Shown piece after piece: positions 1 to 13,460 of a stretch of 64,000 nt of DNA; position 1 is the stretch's first letter, and each line of letters starts with the position of its first letter. The DNA lies in the NCBI GenBank assembly GCA_016584305.1, contig JACEEZ010003850.1, forward strand, positions 1 to 64,000, read 5' to 3'. The translations under genes and the position numbers were made by a program. Source of the stretch: Chionoecetes opilio. Taxonomy: Eukaryota > Arthropoda > Malacostraca > Decapoda > Majidae. The notes under the pieces were generated by a model, which ran no database searches, had not been told where the DNA came from, and saw nothing but the letters and a program-made list of their open reading frames with translations.

Positions 1-3000
1 AAAAAACATTAAATATTGAAAAAGTTTTTTTAATTAAAATATTCAATAATAAAAACTAAATTTACAAATTTAAAATTATTTAGTAAAACAAAAGTTTTAA
101 ACTAACGAATTAACAGTATAAACACAATTTGTAAAACTAAAACACTTCGAATATCTAAAATTTAAAATATACTTGTTTGTATTAAAATTAGTAAAATAAT
201 TAAAATCAAAAACCTAAGTTTTAAATAAACTAAAAAATTAAATACTTTAAATCAAATAAAATTTTATTTTGTAATGTAATAGCACTTAATGTCAAAAAAT
301 TTTAAAAAAATTGTTACCAATATGAAAAACTATATTAGAACTACTAATACATAAAATAAATTTGATGTAATAAAATTATTGTAAGGAAAAATTTTTAAAA
401 TAAAAAATTTTCAAAGATAAAAAGTTAAAATAAATTTTATTACAATTTATCTCAAATTAATAAGTTACATATTTAAAATAAATGTTTAAGGAATAAACAA
501 TATTTAAACACATTTTTATTTAAATTAAAAAAAAGGCTGAATATTCAATTTGACATTTTTTAGCTTTTAAAATAATACATTAAAATAACATGTTTTTTAA
601 GATTAAAATTCTAACTTATTGAAAAATACATATTTTGCTTAATATGTTAAAAAATACTTAAAGTGCTATTTAAAATTTCGAATTTTTATTACTAAAAATA
701 CATAAAATTACTTTAAAAAAAGTATTTAAAAAAAATTACTAAATTTCATGATAAAAATATTTTTTAGTCAAATATTAAAAAATTAGTTAGAATGGGAAAA
801 ATATAAATTTTACAAATTTTAATCAAAAAACATTAAAATACATAAAAAAAGGTTTAAAAAAATATAAAAAATTTAAATAATTTTTACTAACATAAAACAC
901 ATATTTACCTATAAAAAATTTAACAATTAAATTTTTAATAAAAAAACCTTTTATAATATAAATTTAGAAAAATACAATTTTTAGGGAAAATAATAATAAA
1001 ACTTTTATTAAAATAACGTAGTTTTTGAAATATAAAAACTTGCTATTAATTAAACAATAAATACTAAAACTTTTTTATTATTAATTAATCAATTCTAAAC
1101 AAATATTCTAAAAAAGGATTTATTTCAATTTTAAAAAACAGCTATACTACCATAATAGCAAAAATTGAAAAAACATTTTGGGTATAAATTTTAAGAAAAA
1201 TTCTTATTTAAATTATATTTACAAGAGACTATGAAAAATACTAGTTTAAAATAATTATTATAATTTTAAATCAATAAGTAAGTATTTTAAAAATTTTTTA
1301 AAAAAACTTTTAAAACACAATTTGAATTCTATAAAAAGGTAAAGTAATTTAAAAAATTTTTCTTCAAATTAAATAAAACTGAAAACGTTTTTTAGATTAA
1401 AAAAATATATATTCATAAAAAACATATTTTATAAATATTTAAAATAATAGATAAATCTGAATAATATCAATTTACATTTTTTAACGATAAAAATACATTA
1501 AATACTTAAAAACTGTTTTTAAATAAAAAGCAATTATAAAATAATTTTTATTTTTTAAAATAGTTAGAAATATTAAATTATTACCAAAAAGGAATATATT
1601 CAATTTAGAAAAACACTTTTTAAATAAACTAGTAAAAATTTTAAAAATACATTGTATTTAAAATTTTAAGTAAAATTTATATAAAAAACCTAATTTAAAG
1701 AAACATGAAAATAGCAAATACCTTTTATTAAATACTAACTTTATATATTTACAATTAAATAATAAGAAAAATATATTTCATTTTAAAAAAAGGATTAATA
1801 ATTCAATTTAGAAAACATATTAACCTAAATTTTAAACATGAAAAAAAATTTAGGGTTTAAATATATAAAAATCTTATTTATATATTAAACTACAATTACA
1901 AACTTGAAAAACGTTAAAAATTTATAATTAAATTAAATCCTATTAATCAATAGTTTAAAATAATTTTTATGAAATACAATAAAAAACAATTGTATTTATC
2001 AAAAATAAGGTTAAAAAATATTTAAATATTTAAAATTCAAAATATTAAATTAAAAAACATTTTAAATAAAATTATCTAATTCATAAAATAAATTTTAAAT
2101 TAATATTGAATAATAATTTTTAAACAATAATTCAAATCGAATTTTACCTTTAAAATCATTTAAAAAAAAAAACCTTTTTTAAATTAAATTGTACTAAACT
2201 GAAAAACTATTTTTAATAAATTTTAAAATTTTATAAAAACTATTAAAAAATTACTAATTAAAAAATTTGTTCAATTTAAAAAATTTCATATAAAAACTAA
2301 TTACAATAAAGTATTTAAAATAAAAAACTCTTTTAAAATCTAATTTTATAAAAACTTTAAAAAATTTAATCAAAAATAATACACTTTTAATTTTTAGTTT
2401 AAACAATATAAATTGCAATTATCTTAAAAATAATAAAATTTAAAAAGTTTATAAACAAACTATTTCATACAAATTAAAAAAAATTCTTTAATTTTAAATT
2501 ATTTAAAAAACTTTATATACGATAAACATATGAAATAACTTATAAATAATACAAAATATAACATTTATTAATGCTTAATAATTAACTACATTAATTTTAA
2601 AAAGATTATATACAAATTTAAAAGTATCAAATACAATTATAAAAATTAAAAACAAAATACTTTAAAAAGTTTTTAAGTTAATTTCTTAATTTCAAAAATA
2701 TTAAATTTGAAAGATTTAAAATATGAATATAAATAATTTATTCAAATATTTAAATATAGAAAAACATTTAATAAAACTAATTTAAAACAATTGAAATTTA
2801 ATAAATAAAGTAAAATGTAATTCACATTTTAAAATTAAAAAATAAACGTTAAATAATAAAATTTTTTTAATTAAAATATATTAATATAAAAAATTTACAT
2901 AAAATACTTTTAAAATTAAATATGTAAATAAAATAATACATATTGGGAAAATTTTTAAATAAAAACATAAAACTATAAAAAATTTTTTATTTAAATAATT

Positions 3001-4360
3001 ACCTTATTTACAATAAATCATTTTAAAACATTAAAAATTATTATTTTACAAAATACTTATTAATTTAATTTTAAAAAAAATAATAATTTTAAAAAAATTT
3101 TTATTAATACAATCTAAAAACAAAATTATGTATAAATAAGTTAAAACTAATAGAATATTTATGTTTTACAAAAATATAAACATTGAATTTAATAAATAAT
3201 AATCATATAACTATTAAACATTTAAAAATTTAGTTAATTTAAAAAAAGTAAATTTTATTCAATATTTAAAAAAAGTCATTAAATTTAAATTTTTAAATAA
3301 ATATATATAAAAAACTATTTACATAAAAAAAATTTGAAGTAATATAAATTATTTTTTAGAATAAAATTACAATAAAAATATGAAAACAATTAATTTATAA
3401 ATAATATAAGAAAATTGATATCAATTAAAAGTAAATACTTAATAAAAAACCTTACATAACAAAATATTAATTTTTTTAACATTAAAATAAATGATGTATA
3501 TTTAATTTTTAGAAAAGTTTAATTATTTAAAAAAATTTATATAAATAATAAAGTACTTAAGATATTAAAAAATTTATATAGAAAAATAATAAAATTTAAA
3601 ATAGTAAACATTTAAATATATAAATTTTATATTATAAAAATATAAGAAATTAAATACTTAAAAAAAGTAATAATTAAATTTATTAACCCTTCAAATCATT
3701 AAAACTAAAACTTTTAATTATTAAATAATAAAATACAATTTAATATTATAAAATAATTAAAGCTAAAATTAATTTTACTCAATTATAAAAAAAAAATTTT
3801 AAAATAAATTATAATTAAAAATAATTTTTTTAATTTGAAAATAATAAATTAAAAAAATTATACCGATAAAGAAATACTATTTAAAAAAATTTATGATAAT
3901 ATAAACATTAAAAAATTTATATTTATAATTAATAAACATCTTTTATAATACTAATTATTAAAACTATAAATTAAAAATTTAAAAAATACTTTATTATATA
4001 GCTAATTATAAATAAGTGCAAATATTAAAAAGTTATAATCTTTAGAAATATTAAAAAGAAATTAAAAACATTTTAGTAAATTAAAAAATCTTATAATATA
4101 AAAAACAAAAAAACATAATAATGTATATCATTATAAATTAAACTAAACTCATAATAAAATTTAAAATAGATTTAAAACATTAAACACATTTTGAATTTCT
4201 TAAAAAAAATAAATTTTACATTTTAGCCCTTCAAAAATAATTAAAAATTTAAAAAAAATTGTTTAAGATTAAAATACAATTTTGATAAATTTTAAAATAT
4301 TAAAAAAATTTTGTATAATGTGTAATGTCAAATTAATTTTTAGCTTAATAAATTAAATAC
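1..4360 (-). repeat. Severely eroded satellite, reverse orientation
   Basis: No gene seen. The stretch is almost pure A/T, but traces of the satellite remain. Near 533-700 the order is GGCTGAATATTCAA, a GACATTTTTTAGC-like box, AAGATTAAAATT, AAATACATATTTT, then a second monomer trace (AGTGCT...TTCGAATTTTT), as in the clean copies read in reverse. A TTAGCCCTTCAAAAATA trace sits near 4223. Most G and C positions and many short segments of the clean repeat are missing. Sequence this decayed next to better-preserved copies looks more like a poor long-read consensus than biological decay, though old satellite at an array edge cannot be excluded. Unit boundaries cannot be placed. Confidence 0.7.
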
Positions 4361-6900
4361 AAAAAATGCTGTTTAAAATAAATGAAACTATTAAAAAAAA
4401 CCACTTTTCACATATACTGCTAAAATCATTGAAAACACTTACATGTATGGTTTATAGCAATATGATAAGAAAACTACTTTATATTACAAAAAACGCTACA
4501 GTTACAAGAAACTATTTAAAAACGCTTGCAATTTACGTTATATCACAATAAATAACCCTACTCTTCTATTTATAACTTAATTTAGTAAGCTACTTATATG
4601 TTGCAAATTATTCTGAAAAAATTGTATACTTCAATTACTAGTAAAACAGCTAATATCATGATAAACTAGCTAAATCTTGAAAAATACAAATATGAGGTAT
4701 AAAGCATTTTGTAAGGAAAAAACCTTCTATTAATATAACAACTTAAAATTACAAGAGACTATGTAAAACACGTGTAATATATAATTATCAAATAAAATCT
4801 CACTCATATTATAAGCATTACAATAGTTAAACTAGCATTTCTAAGAAAACATATAAAACCACATTTGTAATCTCTATCAAAAAGGGCTGAATATTGTCAA
4901 TTTTCGACATTTTTAGCATTTCAACAAATAATAAATTAATTTGAAAAAAACATGTTTAGATTAAATTGATACTTAAATTTCATGAAAATACATATTTTAA
5001 GTCATAATATTGTAAAAAATAGTTTTTAAAGTGTGAATAATGTCAAATTTTTGACAATTTTTTAGCCTTTTCAAAATACATTAAAATTTGAAAAACGTTG
5101 TTTAAGATTAAAATTGCTACCTAAATTTCATGAATAAATACAATTTTAGCTCATAAATTGAAAAAATGTTAGTGTAGAAGTGCTGAATAATTTAAATTTC
5201 GACATTTTTTATGATTCAAAAATACTTAATCAATAACAAAAAAACGTCTTTTTAATTGATACTAATTTCATGAAAAATAGCATATTTTTACCTAAATCAT
5301 TTTGTAAATATAGTTTGTAGCCCTATTAAAATATTAGCTACAGATATAAAAAATATCTTCAATTTGCAAGAAAAAAACAGCTCCTTACTACAGATAACTA
5401 GCTAAATCATTTAAAAAACTACATTTATGGTTTATATAGCAATATTTATAAGGAAAACTACCTTGTATATATACAATAACGCTACAGTTTACTTGAAAGT
5501 ATGAAAAACGACTTGCAATATACCGTTTATCACAATAAATAACTCTTACTCATCTATTTATTAGCTTATGTTAATCCAATAGCTTTTATAGGAAAATTAT
5601 ACTAAAAAAAGATTGTATATTTCATTTTTAGGAAAAAGCATATATCACTTACTGCTAAAATATTGACAAGAAACATTTAAGATTTAATTTTTTATTTTAA
5701 AGCATTTTCATAAGAAAATTCCTTTAATTATGATATATATACATTTAAAAGATACTATGAAAAAAGTGTAATATATATTGTTTCACAATATAGATCTCAA
5801 ACTCAATTATAAAGCTTAAGTATTTTAAAAAAGCAGTTTTTAACGAAAACAACTATAAACAACATTTTGATTTTCTATCAAAAAAATAGGGCTGAATAAT
5901 GTCAATTACGACATTTTAGCCTTCGAAAATACATTAAACACTTGAAAAAAAAGTTGTTTTTAATTAAAATTATACCTAAATTTCATAAAAAATATATTTA
6001 GCTCATAAATTTTTTAAAATAATAGTTTTATAAGTGCTGAATAATATCAATTCGACATTTTTTAGCGATTCAAAAATAAATTAAAATACTTGAAAACTTG
6101 TTTTAAAATTTCAATGAAACCTAAATTTCATGAAAAATATATATTTTTAGATATAATTTTGAAATATATTATAGCAATATCAAAAGCTAATTAGCTACGA
6201 ATAAAAGGAATAATCAATTGTAGAAAAAAAACACTCTTTATGTAACTAGCTAAATTTGAAAACACTACTTGTAGGGATTTCTAACAATATGATAAGTAAA
6301 ATATTGTAAATATACAATAACGCTACAGTTATACAAGAAACTATTGAAAAGCATGCAATATACGTTATATCACAATAAATAACTCTACTCTTCTATTTAT
6401 TAGCTTATGTAATGTAAACTACTTATAGGTGCAAATGATTCTAAAAAAGTTGTATAATTCAATTGTAGGAAAACAGCATATATCAAGCGAAACAGTAAAT
6501 TCATTAAAAGACACATTTAGGGTAAAAGCATATAATAAAATCCTTCTATATATGATATAACCTACAATATACAAGAAACTATAAAATACGTGTAATATAC
6601 CATTGTTCACAATATAGATCTAAAACTCCTATTATAACTTACAGTAGTTTAAAAATAGCTATATTCTAACGAAAAACTATAATACACATTAATTTTGTAC
6701 AAGAAAAGGCTGAATAATACAATTTCGACATTTATTAGCCCTTCACAAAATATATTAAAACACTTAAAAACATTGTTTTAAAGATTAAAATTAAATTACT
6801 AAAATTTATGTAAAATACAATATTTTAAGATGAATATTGTAAAATAAAGGTTAATAAGTGCTGAATAATGTCAATTTCGATATTTTAGCCTTAAAAATAC
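4361..6900 (-). repeat. Satellite higher-order repeat L4, reverse, partial, eroded
   Basis: Fourth recognisable reverse copy counted from the homopolymer core. It holds the end of a C unit (CCACTTTTCACATAT near 4400), a B unit with three dyads (about 4890, 5040, 5190), an A unit (5898, 6040; marked by TTCGAAAATAC after AGCC) and a D unit (about 6715, 6860). Small deletions are scattered throughout. The apparent open frame at 4366-4551 is reverse-strand body sequence (matching TTTATAGCAATATGATAAG and CGCTACAGTT of other copies), not a gene. Confidence 0.8.
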
Positions 6901-9900
6901 ATTTAAATACACAAAAAAACGTCTGTTTAAAATTAAAATTGATACTGAATTTCATAAAAATTACATAGTTTTTAAACTATTAATTTTGTAAAATATAGTT
7001 ATAGCACATATTAAAATATTTAGCTAAATATAAAAGTGAATATACTTCAATTTGTAAAAAAAACAGCTCTTTACTGATAACTAGCTATTCATTGAAAACA
7101 CTACATTTATGGTTTATAGCAATAATGATAAAAAAACTACTTGTATATATCAATAAGCTACATTTACTTGAAACAATGAAAACGCTTGCAATATACCATT
7201 TCAAATAAATACCTCTTAATCTTTATTTATTAGCTTATTTAATGTAAGCTACTTATAGTGAAATATTAAAAAAAAAGGATTGTATACTACAATTGTAGGA
7301 AAACAACTATCTATACGATAACTAGCTAAAATCTTTGAAAAAACACATTTATAAAAAGAATTATCAAAATAAAAAGTCCTACTATTTATAATATAACACA
7401 CAATATACAAGAACTATAAAAATACGTGTAATATCCATTGTATCACAATAGGTCTCAAACTCCTATTATAGCTAAAGTATTTAAAAAGCATTTTCTAACG
7501 AAAACAACTATAATACCACATTGAAAATCTGTATAAAAAAAGTGCTGAATATGTCAATTTTCGACATTTATTAGCCCTTCAAAAATACATTAAAATACTT
7601 GAAAACTGTTTTTAAGATTAAAATTGATAACTAAATTTCATACAAAATATATATTTTTAGCTATTAATTTTGTAAAATATAGTTGTAGCAAATATCAAAA
7701 GTATTTAGCTACCGATATAAAGGAATATGCTTCAATTTGTAGAAAAAAAACACTTTTCACATATAACTAGCTACAATCATTGAAAACACTACATTGTATG
7801 GTTTATAGCAATATATAAGTAAAACTACTTTATATATACAAAAACGCTACAGTTTACAGAAACTATGAAAAAACGCTTGCAATATACCGTTTATATCACA
7901 ATAAATAACCCCTTAACTCTTATTATTTATTAAGCTTAATTAATGTAAGCTAACTTATATGTGCAAATTTATTCTGGGAAAAAAGATGTATACTCAATTA
8001 CTAAAAAGCTATATACACCGTTAAAGCTAAAAATCATTGAAAAGAAACTCATTTGAGGGTATAAAGCATTATTGTAAGGAAACTCTTCTATTTATAATAT
8101 AACACTACAATTTACAAGAGATATGAAAAACACGTGTAATATATAATTTATCACAATAAAAGTTCAAACTCCTATATAAGCTTACAGTAGTTTAAAATAG
8201 CATTTTACTAAAGAAAACAACTATATAACCCATTTTGATTTTCCTATCAAAAAAGTGAATATGTCAATTTGACACTTTTTTACATTTCAAAATACATTAA
8301 AACACTTGAAAAAACGATGTTTTTAGATTAAAATTGATACTTAAATTTCATGAAAATACTATTAAGCTCATAATATTGAAAATATAGTTCTGTAAAGTGC
8401 TAAAATGTCAATTTCGACATTTTTAGCCTTAAAAATACATTAAAATACTTAAAAAACGTTGTTTTAAGATTAAATTGTACAAATTCATGATAAATACATA
8501 TTTTTACTATAAAATTGTAAAAAAATTAGTTAAAGTCTGAATAAATGTAAATTTCGACATTTTTTAGACGATTCAAAAATACATTAAAATTAAAAAAATT
8601 TTATGATACTCTAAATTTCATAAAATTACATATTTTTACCTATTCATTTGTAAAATAAGTTGTAGACATATTAAAAAATATTTAGCTAAGTATAAAGAAA
8701 TTACCCTTAATTTGTAAAAAACAGTCCTTACTGATACTAGAAAATATTGAAAACACACTATTTTATGGTTTATAGCAAATATAAGTAAACTACTTTATAT
8801 ATACAATAACGCTACAGTTTACTTTAAACTATAAAAACGCTTGCAATATACCGTATATCAAAAATAACCTTTACTCTTCATTTATTAGCTTAATGTAATC
8901 CAGCTACTTATAGGTGCAAATTATTAAAAAAAGGATTATATTTCAATTTTTAGGAAAATAGCTATATATCACCAATAACTAGCTAAAATCATTGAAAGAA
9001 CACATTTTAGGTAAAGCATTTTACTAAGTAAATTCCATTTATTTATATATATACTACAATTACATAGAATGAAAACACTGTAATATATAATTGTATCACA
9101 ATAAGAGTCTCAAACTCAATTATAATTACAGTAGTTAAAAATAGCAGTTTTTAACGAAACAACTATAACCACATTTTGAATTTTCTATCAACAAAAAGGC
9201 TGAATAATTCAATTAGACTTTTTTAGCCTTCGAAAAATACATTAAAACACTTTCAAAAAACGTTGTTTTTAATTAAATTAATATATATTTCATGAAATAC
9301 AAATATTTAGCTCATAATATTGTAAAAATAAGTAGTGTATATGCTGAATAATATCAAATTTCGACATTTTTAGCGATTAAAAATACATTGAAAATACTTG
9401 AAAAGTTGTTTTAAAATAAAAATTGATACCTAAATTCTGAAAATTTAATAAATTTTTGATATAATTGTGAAATACAGTTTAGCAATATCAAAAGCTATTA
9501 CACCGATATAAAGGAATATACTTCAATTTGTAGAAAACAGCTCTTTACTGTAACTAGCTAAATCATTGAAACACTACAATGTATGGTTTATAGCAATTAG
9601 ATAAGTAAAACACTTGTATATATACATAACGCTACGTTTAAGAAACTATGAAAAAACGCTCAATATACCGTTATATCACAAATTAAAAACCTTTACTCTT
9701 CTATTTATTAGCTTAATGTATGTAAATACTTATAGTCAAATTATTCTAAAAAAGGATTATAATTCAATTGTTAAAACAGCTATATATCACGAAACAAGTA
9801 AAATCATTAAAAAACATTTGAGGGTATAAACATTATCATACGTTTAAATTCCTTCTATTTAAAGATATACACTACAAATACAAAAACTATGAAAAATTGT

Positions 9901-10200
9901 AAATAAAATTGTATCACAATATAGGTCTCAAACTCCTATTTAATCTTACAGTGTTTAAAATAGTTTTCTAACGAAACACTATAAATCCCCATTTTGATTT
10001 CGATCAAAAAAAGCTGAATAAATCATTTTTGAACATTTATTAGCCCTTACAAATATATTAAAACATTTAAAAAACATTGTTTTTAGATATAATTTATACC
10101 TAAATTTCATGAAAATACATATTTTAAGATGATAATATTGTAACATAAGTTGTGTAAAGTGCTGAATAATGTCAAATTTCGACATTTTTTAGCCCTTCAA
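6901..10200 (-). repeat. Satellite higher-order repeat L3, reverse, eroded
   Basis: Complete reverse copy in the order C (about 7550), B (8260, 8400, 8540), A (9206, 9340), D (10021, 10168). Unit identity rests on private variants: AGCGATTC after the dyad in A and in the first B monomer, ACACAAAAAACGTGCT in D, and TTCGAAAA in A. The A-to-A distance to L4 is 3308 bp. No coding capacity; the short frames at 9614-9829 and 9979-10185 lie inside satellite. Confidence 0.85.
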
Positions 10201-13200
10201 AAATTTTAAATACACAAAAAACGTGCTGTTTAAAATAAAATTGATACCTAATTTCATAAAAATAAATTTTTTTACCTATTAATTTGTAAAATATTTGTAG
10301 CCTATTTAAAAAATATGTAGCTACCGATATAAGGAATATACTTCATTGTAGAAAAAAACAGCCTTCTATAACTAGCTAATTTCATTGAAAACATACATTT
10401 TATGGGTTTTATAGCAATATGATAAGTAAAACTACTTGTTTTATACAATAACGCTACAGTTTTGAAACTATGAAATACGCTTGCAATATACCGTATATCA
10501 ATAAAATAACCCTATCTCTATTTATTAGCTTAATTAATGTAAGCTACTTATATGCAAATTATTCTATAAAAAGATTGTATACTACAATTTGTAGTTAGGG
10601 GAAACAGCTATAAAATCAACCGATAATACTAAAATCATTAAAAAAAACACATTTTGAGTAAAAAGCATTATCATAAATAAAATTCCTTCTATTTATGATT
10701 AACACTACAAAATACAAGAAACATGAAAAATACGTGTAAATACCATTGTATCACAATTAGATCTAACTCCTATTATAAGCTTACATAGTTTAAAATAGCA
10801 TTTAACGAAAAAACTTAATACACATTTGGAATTTCTTTTATCAAAAAAGGGCTGAATAATGTCATTTTCGACATTTATTAGCCTTCAAAATATTAAAATA
10901 CTGAAAAAACTGTTTTTAAGATAATTGATCCAAATTTCATACAAAATATATATTTTTAGCTATAATTTTAAAATATAGTTGTAGCAAATATCAAAAGCTA
11001 TTTTAGCTACGATATAAAGATATGCTTATTGTAGAAAAAACCACTTTTCCATAACTACTAACAATCATTGAAAACACTACTTGTAGGGTTTATAGCAATA
11101 ATAAGTAAACTCTGTATATTTAAAAAACGCTAAGTTTAAGAAACTATGAAAAACGCGTTGCAATATTACGTTATATCACAATAAATAACCCCTTAATCTT
11201 CAATTATTAGCTTAATGAATGTAAGCACTTATTTTTTAAATATTCTGAAAAAATTGTATACTTCAATTACTAGAAAACAAGTATTATACCGATAACTAGT
11301 AAACATTGAAAAGAACACTTTTAGGTATAAACATTAGTAAGGAAAACTCCTTCTATTAATATAACATACAATTTCAAGAACTATGAAAAACACGTGTAAT
11401 ATATAATTGTATCACAATATGAGTTCAAACTCCATTATAGCTTACAGTATTTAAAATAGCATTTTTAACGAAAACAATATAAACCAATTTTGATTTCTCA
11501 TAAATAAGGCTGAATATTGTCAATTTTGACAATTTTTAGCTTTTCAAATACATTAAAACACTTGAAAAAACGATGTTTTTAAGATTAAAATTGAACTTAA
11601 ATTCATGAAAATCATATTAACTCATAAATTGTAAAATATATTCTGTAAAGTGCTGAATAATGTCAAATTTGACATTTTTTAGCCTTTAAAAATACATTAA
11701 AATACTTAAAAAACTTGTTTTAAGATAAAATTGCTACCTAAATTTCATGATAATACATATTTTAGCTCTAATATTTAAAAATGTATGTAGAATGCTGAAA
11801 AATGTCAATTATTCGACATTTTTTAGCGATTCAAAATACATAATACAAAAAAAAACGTGCTTTTAATTGATACCTAATTTCATAAATACTACATATTTTA
11901 CTAATATTTTGTAAAATATATTGTAACACATATATAAACAATATTAGCTAGATATAAAGTGAATATACTCAATTTGTAAAAAAACAGCTCCTTACTGATA
12001 ACTACTCTAAATCATTAAAACACTACATTTTATGGTTTATAGCAATATGATAAGAAAAACTACTTGATAACTACATAAGCTACAGTTTACTTGAAATAAT
12101 GAAAAACGCTTTGCAATATTTCCGTTATATCACACAAAAACCATCTTAAATCTTCAATAATAGCTTATGAATCCAAGCTTTATAGGTGCAATTTTCTAAA
12201 AAATAATATTAAATTTGTTATTTCAATTTTAGAAAACGCTATATATCACCAATAACTATTAAAATCTTGAAAAACATTTTAGGATTAAAGCATTTTCATA
12301 AGGAAAAATTCCTTCTATTTTTATAATAATACCCACAATTTACAAAAGTACTTGAAAACACGTGTAATATTATTGTATCACAATATAGAGTCTCAAACTC
12401 AATTATAAGTTACAGAGTTTAAATAGCATTTTTAACGAAAACAACTATAAAACCACATTTAATTTTCTATCAAAAAAGGGCTAATAATGTCAATTTACAC
12501 AAATTTTTTTGCCTTTGAAATACATTAAACACTTGAAAAAAACGTTGTTTTAAGATTAACTAATACCTATATTCATGAAAAATACAATTTAAGTCTAATA
12601 TTGTAAAATTTAAATAGTGTATAATGCTAATAATATCAAATTCGACATTTTTGCGATTCAAAATACATTAAAATACTGAAAAAGTTTTTTAAAATAAATT
12701 GATACCTAAATTTCATGAAAAATATATATTTAGAATTAATTTTGTGAAATTAGTTGATACAAATATCAAAAGCTAATTGCTAAAACGATTAAAGAATATA
12801 CTTCAATTTGTAGAAAAAAAATCTCTTTACTGATACTAGCTAAATCATTGAAAACACTACATTATGTTTTATAGCATATGATAAGTAAAACTACTTGTAT
12901 ATATACATATAACGCTACATTTAAAGAAACTATGAAAACGCTTGCAATATACCTTATATCACAATAAATACCTCTACTCTTCTATTATTAGCTAATGTAA
13001 TGTAACTACTTTATAGGTGCAATGATTCTAAAAAAAGGATTGTAATTCAATTTGTAGCGAAAACCTAAATCACCATAACAAAAAAAATCTTTTGAAAAAC
13101 CAATTTGATGGTATAAAGTTATCATAGTAAATTCCTTCTATTATGTATAACACTAAATATAAGAAATATAAAAATACGTGTATTACCATTGTATCACATA

Positions 13201-13460
13201 AGAGTCTCAAACTCCTATTATAACTTACATAGTTAAAATAGCTTTTCTAACGAAACAATATAATACCACATTTGAATTTCTGTATCAAAAAAAGGGCTGA
13301 ATATATCAATTTTCGACATTTATTAGCCCTTAAAATATATTAAAACACTTAAAAAACTTTTTTAAGATTAAATAATACCTAATTTCATGAAAAATCATAT
13401 TTTAAGATGAAATATTGTAAAATAAGTGTATAAGTGCTGAATAATGTAAATTTCGACATT
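10201..13460 (-). repeat. Satellite higher-order repeat L2, reverse, eroded
   Basis: Complete reverse copy with the same unit order as L3: C (about 10860), B (11510, 11660, 11800), A (12486, 12640), D (13300, 13440). The A-to-A spacing to L3 is 3280 bp. Single-base and short deletions affect nearly every homopolymer, and their positions differ from copy to copy. This fits random consensus error better than shared descent of the deletions. Confidence 0.85.
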
